Part shown: one piece after another, positions 57,101-64,000 of the stretch | Layout: each line of letters opens with the position of its first letter | Position numbering within the stretch: the first letter of the stretch is position 1 | Source of the DNA: Flavobacterium sp. N1736 | Lineage (GTDB): Bacteria; Bacteroidota; Bacteroidia; Flavobacteriales; Flavobacteriaceae | Reading direction: 5' to 3' | NCBI RefSeq assembly: GCF_025947065.1 | Contig: NZ_CP109994.1 | Location: 4,588,001 to 4,652,000, forward strand | DNA: 64,000 nucleotides | Program-made: the position numbers and the translations under genes | Notes under the pieces: generated by a model | Database searches by the model: none | What the model was told of the DNA's origin: nothing | Seen by the model: the letters and a program-made list of their open reading frames with translations, nothing else

Positions 57101-58416
57101 GATTTGTTTTTGGAAGTCAGGATGATGTTCGATATGAATCGGCAAAAAATGGCTGGTTAACCACGTATCAGGATTTTAATCAAAACTTTACACAAACAAC
57201 AAATAAGCTATTAAAAGTAACTGCGAATGTTGATTTGTTTCCCGATTTGAAAATCGATTTAACAATGGATCGTTCCTATTCTCAGAATTCATCTGAGCAA
57301 TATATTGTTGATATAGATAATAATAATCAATATACACCACAGTCTCCTTATACTTACGGAATGTTCTCGATTTCGACAGTATTAATTAAAACGGCATTTT
57401 CTACCAGTAATGAAACGCAGTCAGCTGCTTTTGATGATTTTAGAAACAATCGTTTAATTATTGCCAATCGTTTAGCCGAAGGTTATTATGGAGCAGGAAC
57501 TGAAATTCCGAGATACGGAGATGCAAACAATCCAATTCCGGCACCGCCAGTAGATCCAACTAATGATCCTGACAAAGCCAAAAGAGATATTTATACATCT
57601 AATGCAGGATATCCAATAGGATATGGAAAAAGTAATCAGGCCGTTTTATTGCCGGCGTTTTTAGCAGCTTATTCCGGTGGTGATGCTTCGGGTGTTTCAA
57701 CAGGAATTTTTAAAAGTTTCCCTATTCCAAACTGGAGCATAAAATATAATGGGTTAATGCGTTATAAATTCTTTAAAGATAAATTTAAACGTTTTTCATT
57801 ACAGCATAATTATAGAGCATCATACACAATCAACCAGTTCAGGTCAAATTTTGATTATGATAAGTTTGCAGATACGCCGGAGAATAAGGACGTAAATTAT
57901 AATTTTTACAACAAAACGATTATGTCTAATGTCAATTTGGTAGAGCAGTTTAGTCCGCTTATTCGAGTAGATTTTGAACTTAAAAGTTCTTTGCGATTGC
58001 TTACTGAAATTAAAAAAGACAGAGCTTTATCGATGAGTTTTGATAATAATTTGTTGACAGAAGTAAAAGGAATTGAATATGTTGTAGGATTAGGATACCG
58101 TTTTAAAGATGTAATTTTCTCATCAAGACTTGCAGATAATCCAACAGGAATCATCAAAAGTGATATTAATCTAAAAGCGGATTTCTCTATGAGAAATAAC
58201 CAGACTTTAGTGCGATATTTAGATTACGATAACAATCAATTGGCAGCAGGTCAAAATATTTGGTCTGTAAAAGTAACTGCAGATTATTCGTTTAGTAAAA
58301 ACCTGACGGCGATATTCTATTACGATCATTCGTTCTCGAAGGCAGTAATTTCAACATCATTTCCGTTAACAAACATTAGATCGGGCTTTACACTTCGATA
58401 TAATTTCGGAAATTAA
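51151..58416 (+). CDS. sprA: Type IX secretion outer-membrane translocon SprA (SOV)
   Basis: A 2421-residue exported protein, about the size of the known F. johnsoniae SprA (around 2400). Signal peptide about 1-19 (VLRAQ). Recognisable family segments are FDFDQRISMSLMGKVGTRLE with NANYDTQSTFAFQN, VEVGNVSMPLNSSLIRGAQS, and TIYIDDFEGSQSTIDMRS-type blocks. The C-terminus is a beta strand with aromatic end (FTLRYNFGN). SprA forms the very large beta-barrel through which proteins with type IX signals, such as the adhesin in this window, cross the outer membrane; it is also needed for gliding. It is downstream of ruvA, probably in one transcript. Confidence 0.96.
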   Translation: MRKICIFLLILFCGNVLRAQVNPAVQDTTKTQFSTGKVELEDPPSILSAYKYDPITDRYIYTNSVDGFSINYPIILTPKEYEDLVLKESRRDYFRKKSDAIDGKKSGSEAAKKDLLPRYYINSSLFESIFGSNTIDVKPTGSVEMDLGIRYTKQDNPAFSPRNRSSLTFDFDQRISMSLMGKVGTRLEVNANYDTQSTFAFQNLFKLAYTPSEDDIIQKVEVGNVSMPLNSSLIRGAQSLFGVKAQLQFGKTTVTGVFSEQKSQTKSIVAEGGGTVQNFDLYALDYDNDRHFFLSQYFRDKYDASLKGYPLIKSRVQITRLEVWVTNKQNRVSTTNNNLRNVIALQDLGEGQIAGMQDNEVVVINPSAGFFSTAIGSPTDNKNNKYNPALIGQSGSYLNSNIREIVTAKAGFNLANVPNVSEGTDFSVLENARKLTTNEYTFNSQLGYISLQQRLANDEILAVAYEYTVGDQVYQVGEFGSDGVDGTIVTGNNPSNQAIITQSLILKMLKSSLTNVNNPVWNLMMKNVYQIPQAYQIKQDDFRLNILYTDPSPINYITPVLGTTFPNNPAADMAVKDTPLLNVFNLDRLNYNNDPQTGGDGFFDYIPGITVDAQNGRIIFTTKEPFGELLFSKLQNSAGEDYDNPTTYNDNQRKYVFRNMYRNTQSGALQDSDKNKFLLRGKYKSTGSNGIPIGAFNVPQGSVVVTAAGRVLVEGIDYSVDYQLGRVQILDPSLQASNTPIEVSLENNSIFGQQTRRFMGFNIEHKISDNFVIGGTFLKMTEKPFTQKSSYGQESVNNTIFGFNGNYSTEVPFFTRLVNKLPNMDTDVPSNLSIRGEVAFLKPDAPKASDFEGEATIYIDDFEGSQSTIDMRSAYAWSLASTPFLNSINDNTFNAGSSTLDYGFKRAKLSWYTIDPVFYSSKPSGISNDDLSLNTTRRVYSKELYPNTDIAQGQIQVINTLDLSYYPSERGPYNNNPSFNSDPVTSNFGGIMRSLNSTNFEQGNVEYIQFWVLDPYVGNGEAQTNNIGKIYFNLGEVSEDVLKDGRKQYENGLGPDQVMVNPQPIWGDVPASQSLIYAFDTNSDNRKNQDVGLDGLPNSREGSVYTNYAGEADPAADDYTYYLNTEGGVLDRYKKYNGTEGNSPVSIDDPNRGSTTLPDVEDINRDNTMNTINAYYEYSIDVRPGMQVGQNYITDIRDVSNVELPNGGTTNARWIQFKIPVAQPQNTIGNITDFRSIRFMRMFMTGFNDQMTVRFGALDLVRGEWRRYTGSLDGTDTNPDDDGTDFDVLAVNVQENGTKEPVNYVIPPGVQREQLYNNNTVINQNEQSLALRVSGAGLQVNDSRAVFKNVSVDMRQYKKLKMFLHAESLPQQATLGDDEMGAFIRFGNDFSQNFYQVEIPLKVTVPGGSSAVSPDQVWKSENDIDLALDLLTKMKIKGMSIDINSPKRDINGIYYPDDDPEVEGGDGDSRLRLGIKGNPNFGLVRNLMLGLKNRTDRTDVKGEVWFNELRMSDMDNKGGMAAILNIDTNMADFATISATGKKSTIGFGSLEQGANERDREDIQQYNIVTNLNLGKLLPRKWGINLPFNYAIGEEVITPEYDPFNQDIKLDQLLRETTNEAEKDNIRTRAIDYTKRKSINFIGVRKDRAPEQKQHVYDVENLTFSQSYNQVERHDYEVASYEDEQSNTAVNYAYTFQPKEVVPFKQTKFMKKSEYWKLLSDFNFNYLPSNITFNTNVIRQSNRQEYRDVQVEGIQIDPLYRRNFAFNYQYGFGYNLTKSLKLNYTAASNNIVRNFLNDDNTPKEDFNIWDDYFDIGTPNQHIQQLVLNYDIPINKIPLFSFVKASYSYTADYNWQRSSTAFSQYEEVNTDGTTSLYDLGNTIQNANSNTLTTTLNMNMLYKYLGLTPGGKSPAKPKAITPPKPGEKIVNTATKPVANRSPFYDGLIGVLTSVKNIQINYTKNSGTVLPGYTPGVGFFGTSKPSLGFVFGSQDDVRYESAKNGWLTTYQDFNQNFTQTTNKLLKVTANVDLFPDLKIDLTMDRSYSQNSSEQYIVDIDNNNQYTPQSPYTYGMFSISTVLIKTAFSTSNETQSAAFDDFRNNRLIIANRLAEGYYGAGTEIPRYGDANNPIPAPPVDPTNDPDKAKRDIYTSNAGYPIGYGKSNQAVLLPAFLAAYSGGDASGVSTGIFKSFPIPNWSIKYNGLMRYKFFKDKFKRFSLQHNYRASYTINQFRSNFDYDKFADTPENKDVNYNFYNKTIMSNVNLVEQFSPLIRVDFELKSSLRLLTEIKKDRALSMSFDNNLLTEVKGIEYVVGLGYRFKDVIFSSRLADNPTGIIKSDINLKADFSMRNNQTLVRYLDYDNNQLAAGQNIWSVKVTADYSFSKNLTAIFYYDHSFSKAVISTSFPLTNIRSGFTLRYNFGN

Positions 58417-58453
58417 TTTTAAGTTTCTAAATGGGATTTCATTAGAAGATTAT

Positions 58454-58461
58454 TACATTTG
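58454..58461 (+). promoter_or_regulatory. -7 box of gcvH
   Basis: TACATTTG, a perfect TAnnTTTG, 40 bases before the gcvH ATG. No matching -33 TTTG is seen. Confidence 0.5.
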
Positions 58462-58501
58462 TGTCTAAATTATTAAATTATCAATTTTCAAACATACTAT
58501 T

Positions 58502-58882
58502 ATGAGTATACCAGCAAATTTAAAGTACACAAAAGATCACGAATGGGTTAGCATCGAAGGAGATGTTGCAACTGTAGGAATTACTCATTTTGCTCAAAAA
58601 GAGTTAGGAGATATCGTGTATGTTGAAGTAGAAACTTTAGATCAGACACTCGATAAAGATGAGGTTTTTGGAACAGTTGAAGCTGTAAAAACAGTTTCGG
58701 ATTTGTTTTTGCCTTTAACCGGAGAAATTATTGCTTTTAATGAAAGCCTGGAAAGTGCTCCTGAAACAGTAAATTCTGATCCTTACGGAGCTGGATGGAT
58801 GATTAAAATAAAAATTGCTGATGCATCAGAAATAGATTCTTTATTATCTGACGAAGCTTATAAACAACTTATCGGTGCCTAA
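58502..58882 (+). CDS. gcvH: Glycine cleavage system H protein
   Basis: A 126-residue lipoyl carrier protein of normal length. KYTKDHEWV near the start and [12 protein letters not shown], whose Lys carries the lipoyl group, are diagnostic. The C-terminal part has [13 protein letters not shown]. It shuttles the aminomethyl group of glycine between the P and T proteins, which are not in this window. It has its own promoter box and overlaps the next gene by 8 bases. Confidence 0.96.
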   Translation: MSIPANLKYTKDHEWVSIEGDVATVGITHFAQKELGDIVYVEVETLDQTLDKDEVFGTVEAVKTVSDLFLPLTGEIIAFNESLESAPETVNSDPYGAGWMIKIKIADASEIDSLLSDEAYKQLIGA

Positions 58883-59258
58883 ACAGTTATTGCTTCTTTG
58901 GGCGATAATCTTATCAGGAATCATCACTTATTTTTGTTTGACAGATTCAAGTAACATTCCTGCGGTAAATTTTCCGAGCATTGATAAAATTGTACATTTT
59001 TGTTTTCATTTTGTGTTTACATTTTCCTGGATTTTGTTTTTTAAAAAAGAATTAAAAGGAAAAGCGCCGGATGATTATAAAGCTTATTTGATTTCGTTTA
59101 TATTTTCTGTTTTTTTTGGAATTACAATCGAAATTTTGCAAAGTGTTTTTACAACAACAAGATCTGCAGATGTAACAGATATTTTAGCAAATGCAATTGG
59201 AGCGACAATAGGTGTTTTTACAGCAATAGCTTTTAAAAAACAAATCGATAGAATATAA
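58875..59258 (+). CDS. VanZ-family small membrane protein
   Basis: A 127-residue protein with four hydrophobic segments (about 5-22, 38-56, 70-90, 100-119). The pattern is typical of VanZ-like proteins: [16 protein letters not shown] after the first helix and the late [20 protein letters not shown] block. Function is unknown in most members; VanZ itself lowers teicoplanin sensitivity. The start is read as GTG at 58875, which overlaps the end of gcvH by 8 bases, suggesting coupled translation. This gene sits between gcvH and deoC in known sprA regions as well. Confidence 0.88.
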   Translation: MPKQLLLLWAIILSGIITYFCLTDSSNIPAVNFPSIDKIVHFCFHFVFTFSWILFFKKELKGKAPDDYKAYLISFIFSVFFGITIEILQSVFTTTRSADVTDILANAIGATIGVFTAIAFKKQIDRI

Positions 59259-59262
59259 AAAT

Positions 59263-59287
59263 AAAACCCACTTCGGTGGGTTTTTTA
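59263..59287 (+). terminator. Intrinsic terminator after the vanZ-like gene
   Basis: AAACCCAC TTCG GTGGGTTT with a T run: a classic UUCG-loop terminator. Confidence 0.93.
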
Positions 59288-59338
59288 TTGCCAAAAAATC
59301 AAGATTCAAAAAGAGGTTTTTTTTCTGAATTTTAAATG

Positions 59339-59346
59339 TATTTTTG
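59339..59346 (+). promoter_or_regulatory. -7 box of deoC-remB
   Basis: TATTTTTG fits TAnnTTTG and lies 28 bases before the chosen deoC ATG. It covers the earlier in-frame start at 59344, which helps to rule that start out. Confidence 0.55.
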
Positions 59347-59373
59347 TCGAAATTCCACATGTATTTAAAAATC

Positions 59374-60117
59374 ATGAATATTAAGCAATATTTAGATTCG
59401 ACCTACTTAAAAACTGCTTCTCAAGCCGGACTTTCGGATGAGGAAAATACTATTGTGGTTAAAAATGCAATTTCTGAAGCCATTACCGAAAATTTCAAGC
59501 TGATCATGATTCGGCCGGAATATGTGAGTTTGGCAAAAGAAATGATTTTGAAAGCTAATTCATCACTGCTTGTTGGAACTGTTATTGATTTTCCGGAAGG
59601 CAAATCAGATATCGAAACCAAAATTAAAGAAGCAAATGAAGCCATTGAAAATGGAGCAGATGACTTAGATTTTGTTTGTAATTATGAAGCTTTTAAAAAC
59701 GGAAATCTTGCAGTAGTAAAACAGGAGATTTTATTAGCGACACAAATAGGACTCGCCTACAATAAAACAGTAAAATGGATTATTGAAGTTGCTGCACTGA
59801 CAGACAAAGAAATTATTCAACTTTCGGCTTTGATAAAAAATGTGGTTATATCAAATTTTAAAGAAGAAAATTACGCATCGGTTTTTGTGAAATCATCTAC
59901 AGGTTTTTTTAAAACCGAAAATGATTTGCCAAACGGAGCAACAATTCACACTATAATTATGATGTTAGAAAATGCTTCGCCGTTGCCTGTAAAAGCAGCC
60001 GGAGGCGTTCGAACGTATAATGAAGCAATAGAAATGATTCGTTTAGGAGTTAAGCGAATTGGAACTTCGGCAGCAAAAGTAATTGCGAACGGAGGAAATA
60101 CCCCAAATCAATATTAA
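59374..60117 (+). CDS. deoC: Deoxyribose-phosphate aldolase
   Basis: A 247-residue class I aldolase that splits 2-deoxyribose 5-phosphate into acetaldehyde and glyceraldehyde 3-phosphate, in deoxynucleoside breakdown. The Schiff-base lysine is in FVKSSTGF. Other family blocks are MIRPEYV, GTVIDFPEG, ENGADDLDFV, KWIIEVA (second active-site Lys region) and KAAGGVRTYNEA. I start at the ATG at 59374 because homology begins there and the longer frame starts inside the promoter box. Its stop codon touches the ATG of remB. Confidence 0.94.
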   Translation: MNIKQYLDSTYLKTASQAGLSDEENTIVVKNAISEAITENFKLIMIRPEYVSLAKEMILKANSSLLVGTVIDFPEGKSDIETKIKEANEAIENGADDLDFVCNYEAFKNGNLAVVKQEILLATQIGLAYNKTVKWIIEVAALTDKEIIQLSALIKNVVISNFKEENYASVFVKSSTGFFKTENDLPNGATIHTIIMMLENASPLPVKAAGGVRTYNEAIEMIRLGVKRIGTSAAKVIANGGNTPNQY

Positions 60118-62259
60118 ATGAAAACCAAATTTTACATCATTAAGAATTTTTTATCCTTTATTCTTATATTATCTTCCTTCGTTGCATTTTCTCAGGAAAC
60201 GAATACCAGTTCTGTTAAGCCGGGTTTTGCAACCGAGCAATTTCCTGTTTTTCCTAATTGCGAAAACTTACAATCAAAAGATTTAGAAAACTGTTTTTAT
60301 AAAGAAGTGCAGGATTTTGTATATCATAATTTTGAAATTCCTGAAAATCTAAAACAATCTAATTATCAAGGTGAAGTAAAAGTGCTTTTTGAAGTAGATG
60401 TTAACGGAGAATTTAAAGTAATTTATGTTAATGCACAAAATGAAGATTTATCAGAAGAAGCGAAACGTGTTTTTGGTAAATTTTCGAAAATAAAACCATC
60501 GACATATAGTGGAAAACCAACGTATTCTAAATATACCATTTCGATAGCTATTCCGTTAAAAAGCGCAGAACAAATTGCTGCAGAAGCTTTGGCAGCAGCC
60601 GAAATTGAGAAACCACTCGAAAAACCAATGACCGAACTGGATAGTATTGTGTATAAAAAATACAATAATCCCGAGTTTGAAAGTCATTTGAATATTCCGT
60701 TTTCACATAGTTATTACGCGCAATTTGACGGCGCAATGAATCAGGTTGGAACTAATAATCACACGGCTTCAAAACCGTATACGTATGCTGAGGTTTCAAA
60801 ATATTATAATTTGAAAGCAGTAAACGAATCACTTCAAAAAAATGTTTCGACCTGGTTAGGAAGAAAATTCTGGAATCAAAATCTGGTTCAGATTCAGGGT
60901 GAAGATTATTGGCTGGCTTTAAACCCAATTCTTGATTTGCAAATGGGGAAAGCCTCAGATCTTGATGCTTCCTATAGTTATGTAAATACACGTGCCTTAA
61001 ATTTTAGAGGAGGTTTAGGAAAACAAATCAATTTTACGACAACTGTTTTTGAAAGTCAGGGACGTTTTGCGGGTTATTATAATGATTATGCCGAAACATT
61101 AAAACCTTCGGGAGGAAATCCGGCTATTATTCCGGGAATGGGAATTGCCAAAAGATTTAAAACAGATGCTTACGATTTTCCTTTGGCAGAAGCCAATATT
61201 ACATTCGCTCCAAGTAAGATCTTTGATTTTCAGTTAGGTTACGGCAGAAATTTTATTGGAGACGGATATCGTTCTTTGCTTGAAGGTGACGGAGCGAGCC
61301 CATACCCTTATTTTAAAATCAATACTACTTTCTGGAAAATAAAATATACCAATACCTATATGTGGCTTAAAGATGTGCGCCCCGATGTTACGGTTGAAAA
61401 AACCTATGCGTCTAAATTTATGGCAAATCATTATTTAAGCTGGAATGTTTCGAATAAATTAAATTTAGGATTTTTTGAATCAGTTGTTTGGACAGACACC
61501 AACAACAGAGGATTTGATGTGAATTTTGTTAATCCGATTATTTTTTATCGCTCTGTTGAGTTTGCTTCTTCTTCACGAAGCGGAAATGCGCTTTTGGGTA
61601 TGACGGCTAAATACAAATGGAATAACAGTGTTAATTTATACGGTCAGTTTTTGTTAGATGAATTTTCGGTTTCAGATATGGGAGCAGGAGAGCAAAGCTG
61701 GAAAAATAAATTTGGATATCAGTTAGGTGCCAAATACTTCAACGCTTTTAAAGTTAAAGATTTATTGCTGCAGCTTGAATATAATCATGTGCGCCCTTAT
61801 GTTTATGAGCATAGTGCTGTAATTACCAATTACGGGCATAATAATCAAAGTATGGGACATCAATGGGGCGGAAATTTTGAAGAGTTTGTTGCAATTGGAC
61901 GTTATCATAAAGGACGTATTTTTGGTGATGCAAAATTTACAATGGGAACAAGAGGTTTAGATTTTGATACCACAGCAGACAGTTATAATTATGGAGGAAA
62001 TATTTATAAAAGTTACGATGATAAACGTCCGTATGATAAAGGTGTAAAAGTAGGGCAGGGAAATAAAACAAGTATTTTTATTGCCGATATTCAAGGTGGA
62101 TATTTGATAAACCCAATGACCAATCTAAAATTCTTTGGCAGTTTTATCTACAGAAATTTTGATCCAACACAAGAAACAGCAACCACTTTTAAACAAAGTA
62201 CGACCTGGTTTACGATCGGATTGCGTTCAGATGTCTTTAATTGGTATTTTGATTACTAG
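60118..62259 (+). CDS. remB: Gliding motility protein RemB (TonB-C-like domain plus Wzi-like barrel)
   Basis: A 713-residue exported protein. Signal peptide about 1-22. Residues about 40-145 resemble a TonB C-terminal domain (QGEVKVLFEVDVNGEFKVIY). Residues about 200-713 form a beta-barrel resembling the capsule assembly protein Wzi (NFRGGLGKQINFTTTVFESQ, FQLGYGRNFIGDGYRSLL) with an aromatic end (FNWYFDY). I recognise it as RemB from its fusion and its place downstream of sprA and deoC, as in F. johnsoniae, where RemB affects gliding on agar. The Wzi-like part suggests attachment of surface polysaccharide; this is inference. It abuts deoC without a gap. Confidence 0.87.
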   Translation: MKTKFYIIKNFLSFILILSSFVAFSQETNTSSVKPGFATEQFPVFPNCENLQSKDLENCFYKEVQDFVYHNFEIPENLKQSNYQGEVKVLFEVDVNGEFKVIYVNAQNEDLSEEAKRVFGKFSKIKPSTYSGKPTYSKYTISIAIPLKSAEQIAAEALAAAEIEKPLEKPMTELDSIVYKKYNNPEFESHLNIPFSHSYYAQFDGAMNQVGTNNHTASKPYTYAEVSKYYNLKAVNESLQKNVSTWLGRKFWNQNLVQIQGEDYWLALNPILDLQMGKASDLDASYSYVNTRALNFRGGLGKQINFTTTVFESQGRFAGYYNDYAETLKPSGGNPAIIPGMGIAKRFKTDAYDFPLAEANITFAPSKIFDFQLGYGRNFIGDGYRSLLEGDGASPYPYFKINTTFWKIKYTNTYMWLKDVRPDVTVEKTYASKFMANHYLSWNVSNKLNLGFFESVVWTDTNNRGFDVNFVNPIIFYRSVEFASSSRSGNALLGMTAKYKWNNSVNLYGQFLLDEFSVSDMGAGEQSWKNKFGYQLGAKYFNAFKVKDLLLQLEYNHVRPYVYEHSAVITNYGHNNQSMGHQWGGNFEEFVAIGRYHKGRIFGDAKFTMGTRGLDFDTTADSYNYGGNIYKSYDDKRPYDKGVKVGQGNKTSIFIADIQGGYLINPMTNLKFFGSFIYRNFDPTQETATTFKQSTTWFTIGLRSDVFNWYFDY

Positions 62260-62373
62260 TATTTAATAAGATTTTTCGAAATAATAGTGTTAAAAATATG
62301 CAAGTCCTTATTTTGTAAAGGTTTTATTGAAAAAAATCTAATTTTATAGTTCAGAATTCTACAATCTAATTTG

Positions 62374-62381
62374 TACATTTG
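62374..62381 (+). promoter_or_regulatory. -7 box of ctaB
   Basis: TACATTTG, a perfect TAnnTTTG. It lies inside the longest open frame and so supports the downstream TTG start at 62416. Confidence 0.55.
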
Positions 62382-62415
62382 CACCACTCAAAAAAAACAT
62401 ACAAACAATTACGGT

Positions 62416-63318
62416 TTGAACGCTACAAAAAATACATTTTCATTAAAGTCAATATTTCTGGATTTCAAAGAGATTACTAAAGCTGGTTTGGCTATTAGTG
62501 TTTTGTTCTCTTCAATAGCAGGATATTTATTAGGTGTAAATGATGAACATCCTTTTAAATGGAGCGTTTTGGTAATATTATCCATTGGCGGATATTGCAT
62601 GGTTGGTGCGTCAAACGCATTTAATCAGGTTATCGAAAAAGACATTGATGCCTTAATGGACAGGACTAAAAATCGTCCGGTTCCTTCGGGAAGAATGTCT
62701 CCAAAAATGGCTTTGTTTGTTGCAAGTCTGCTTACTGTTATTGGCATTACATTGCTATATACAATTAACGCAAAATCGGCAATGTTTGCTGCAATCTCGA
62801 TTTTTTTATATACAAGTATATATACCCCTTTAAAAACAGTAACTTCGCTATCAGTTTTTGTAGGAGCTTTTCCGGGCGCGATTCCGTTTATGTTAGGATG
62901 GGTTGCGGCAACAGGAGAGTTTGGAATAGAGGCAGGAACGTTATTTTTAATTCAGTTTTTTTGGCAATTCCCTCATTTCTGGGCAATTGGCTGGTTTTTA
63001 TACGAAGATTATGAAAAAGCCGGAATCTTTATGCTGCCAACAGGTAAAAAAGATAAAGGTACAGCGTTACAGATTATTTTATACACCGTTTGGTTGATAA
63101 TAGCTTCGCTGTTACCGGTTTTAGGCTATACAGGACAATTGTTTATAACACCTATTGCAGCAATTTTAGTGTTTTTATTAGGATTGTGGATGTTGTTTTA
63201 TGCAACACGTTTGTATCAATTAAGAACTGCAAAAGCAGCAAGAACATTAATGCTGGTAAGCGTTTCGTATATTTCGCTGCTGCAAATCGTATTTATAGTA
63301 GATAAATTTTTAAGATAA
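62416..63318 (+). CDS. ctaB: Protoheme IX farnesyltransferase (heme O synthase)
   Basis: A 300-residue UbiA-family membrane enzyme that adds a farnesyl group to heme b, making heme O for the terminal oxidase. It has the Asp-rich prenyl-binding motif NQVIEKDIDALMDRTKNRPV, the second motif region WAIGWFLYEDYEKAGIFMLP, and about nine hydrophobic segments. No ATG is available near the N-terminus. I choose TTG at 62416 (reading MNATKNTFSLKS) because the longer frame from 62371 would start inside the -7 box. It is followed 2 bases later by an oxidase subunit gene. Also known as cyoE. Confidence 0.93.
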   Translation: MNATKNTFSLKSIFLDFKEITKAGLAISVLFSSIAGYLLGVNDEHPFKWSVLVILSIGGYCMVGASNAFNQVIEKDIDALMDRTKNRPVPSGRMSPKMALFVASLLTVIGITLLYTINAKSAMFAAISIFLYTSIYTPLKTVTSLSVFVGAFPGAIPFMLGWVAATGEFGIEAGTLFLIQFFWQFPHFWAIGWFLYEDYEKAGIFMLPTGKKDKGTALQIILYTVWLIIASLLPVLGYTGQLFITPIAAILVFLLGLWMLFYATRLYQLRTAKAARTLMLVSVSYISLLQIVFIVDKFLR

Positions 63319-63320
63319 TT

Positions 63321-63908
63321 ATGGAAATGATAATGACAACAAGTGAAGAACAGGTAACGAAATCAAAATCAGCGAAACTGATTTTATTATTTGCTATGGT
63401 AAGTATGACGATGATGTTCGCCGGACTTACAAGTGCATTTGTAGTAAGTAAATCAAGAGCAGACTGGTTGAAGAATTTTGAATTACCAACTGCATTTTAT
63501 TATAGTACAGCTGTTATTTTAGGTTGTAGTGTTACTTTTTATTTAGCAAAAAAAGCAATTCAAAAAGATAACAGAAGCGCAACAACAGCTTTCCTTTTAG
63601 GAACATTGGCATTAGGGATTTTATTTGTGGTTTTACAGTTTGCAGGATTTGGTCAAATCGTAGAAAGCGGGTATTATTTTACAGGAGAAGGTAGCTCAAT
63701 TACTACAACTTTTCTTTATGTTGTAACGGTTACACACTTGTTGCACCTGGCTGGAGGATTAATTTCACTTTTAATTATAATTTATAATCATTTTAAACAA
63801 AAATACAATTCGACTCAAACTCTTGGTATAGAACTAGGTGCGATGTATTGGCACTTTTTGGATTTATTATGGGTATATTTATTTTTATTTTTATATTTCT
63901 TTAAATAA
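63321..63908 (+). CDS. Cytochrome c oxidase subunit III family protein
   Basis: A 195-residue membrane protein with five hydrophobic segments, the short form of subunit III. Family features are FAGLTSAFVVSKSRADW in the first helix region, TVTHLLHLAGGLISLL, and the end block LGAMYWHFLDLLWVYLFLFL. Subunit III stabilises the oxidase core and proton uptake. It lies 2 bases after ctaB and 42 bases before a second gene that appears to belong to the same family. Coding for CoxA and CoxB is 35 kb away. Confidence 0.9.
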   Translation: MEMIMTTSEEQVTKSKSAKLILLFAMVSMTMMFAGLTSAFVVSKSRADWLKNFELPTAFYYSTAVILGCSVTFYLAKKAIQKDNRSATTAFLLGTLALGILFVVLQFAGFGQIVESGYYFTGEGSSITTTFLYVVTVTHLLHLAGGLISLLIIIYNHFKQKYNSTQTLGIELGAMYWHFLDLLWVYLFLFLYFFK

Positions 63909-63926
63909 GAAAAAAACGTAAATTTG
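63896..63926 (+). promoter_or_regulatory. Promoter between the two subunit III genes
   Basis: TTTC at 63896-63899, 19 bases, TAAATTTG at 63919-63926: one mismatch from the full consensus, with correct spacing. It would give the downstream gene its own transcript. Confidence 0.6.
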
Positions 63927-63950
63927 GGAACTTTTTAACGAATATCTTTT

Positions 63951-64000
63951 ATGGAAGCGACAGTTACTACTGCAAATAACGACGAAAAAACTTGGGGAGG
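63951..64000 (+). CDS. Start of the next gene, probably a second oxidase subunit III (cut by window end)
   Basis: An ATG at 63951 opens a frame reading MEATVTTANNDEKTWGG to the window end. Only 16 full codons are visible, too few to identify by themselves. The proposal of a second cytochrome oxidase subunit III rests on gene order in related Flavobacterium genomes (ctaB followed by two subunit III genes). Confidence 0.55.
   Translation, partial: MEATVTTANNDEKTWG

Overview
The window is AT-rich DNA from a member of the Bacteroidota, almost certainly Flavobacterium and close to F. johnsoniae. Four things point there: promoters of the Bacteroidota type (TTTG, about 19 bases, then TAnnTTTG), the type IX secretion and gliding genes sprA and remB in the order sprA-gcvH-vanZ-deoC-remB, an alternative complex III operon running straight into cytochrome oxidase genes, and a giant surface protein with a type B type IX secretion tail next to a SprF/PorP-like gene. 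This assignment rests on recognition of the proteins; no database search was run.

Layout. 1-3.2 kb: the end of a sensor histidine kinase, a tiny Lys/Ala-rich secreted protein, a membrane-anchored metallophosphoesterase, a thioredoxin-fold protein without its CxxC, and a polysaccharide deacetylase. 3.3-6.9 kb: a DUF2723 (GT-C type) membrane protein and tRNA-Gln(TTG). 7-11 kb: aldehyde dehydrogenase and an AraC-type regulator with a likely operator, a 76-residue orphan, a candidate structured RNA, and a tandem universal stress protein. 11.1-15.8 kb: rimP-nusA-infB, behind a leader hairpin. 16.2-28.2 kb: a SPOR protein, then the respiratory operon actABCDEF-coxB-coxA. 28.3-31.1 kb: ruvB, an esterase-like hydrolase and queG. 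31.1-46.1 kb: a 3784-residue repetitive adhesin, a SprF/PorP-like barrel and an OmpA-type envelope protein. 46.1-47.6 kb: a divergent small-gene pair (one an XRE regulator) surrounded by a cluster of palindromic repeats. 47.6-62.3 kb: a CBS protein, maeB-ruvA-sprA, gcvH-vanZ and deoC-remB. 62.4-64 kb: ctaB and two oxidase subunit III genes, the second cut by the window edge.

How the genes work together. ActA-F oxidise menaquinol and pass electrons to the CoxA/CoxB oxidase. The heme O synthase (CtaB) and the subunit III genes that complete this oxidase lie 34 kb away. SprA is the outer-membrane translocon of the type IX secretion system; the giant adhesin carries the matching C-terminal signal, and its SprF-like neighbour probably assists its export or attachment. 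RemB belongs to the same gliding and surface machinery. Most of the rest is housekeeping: translation and transcription factors, Holliday junction helicase subunits, tRNA modification and central metabolism.

Most worth a second look: a 75-base candidate structured RNA (three-way junction) on the minus strand at 9914-9988; a 19-bp direct repeat in 23-bp phase just upstream of the aldehyde dehydrogenase promoter, laid out like an AraC-type activator site; two 82-bp palindromic elements identical at 80 of 82 positions beside a pile-up of other palindromes; and the phase-perfect repeat architecture of the adhesin.
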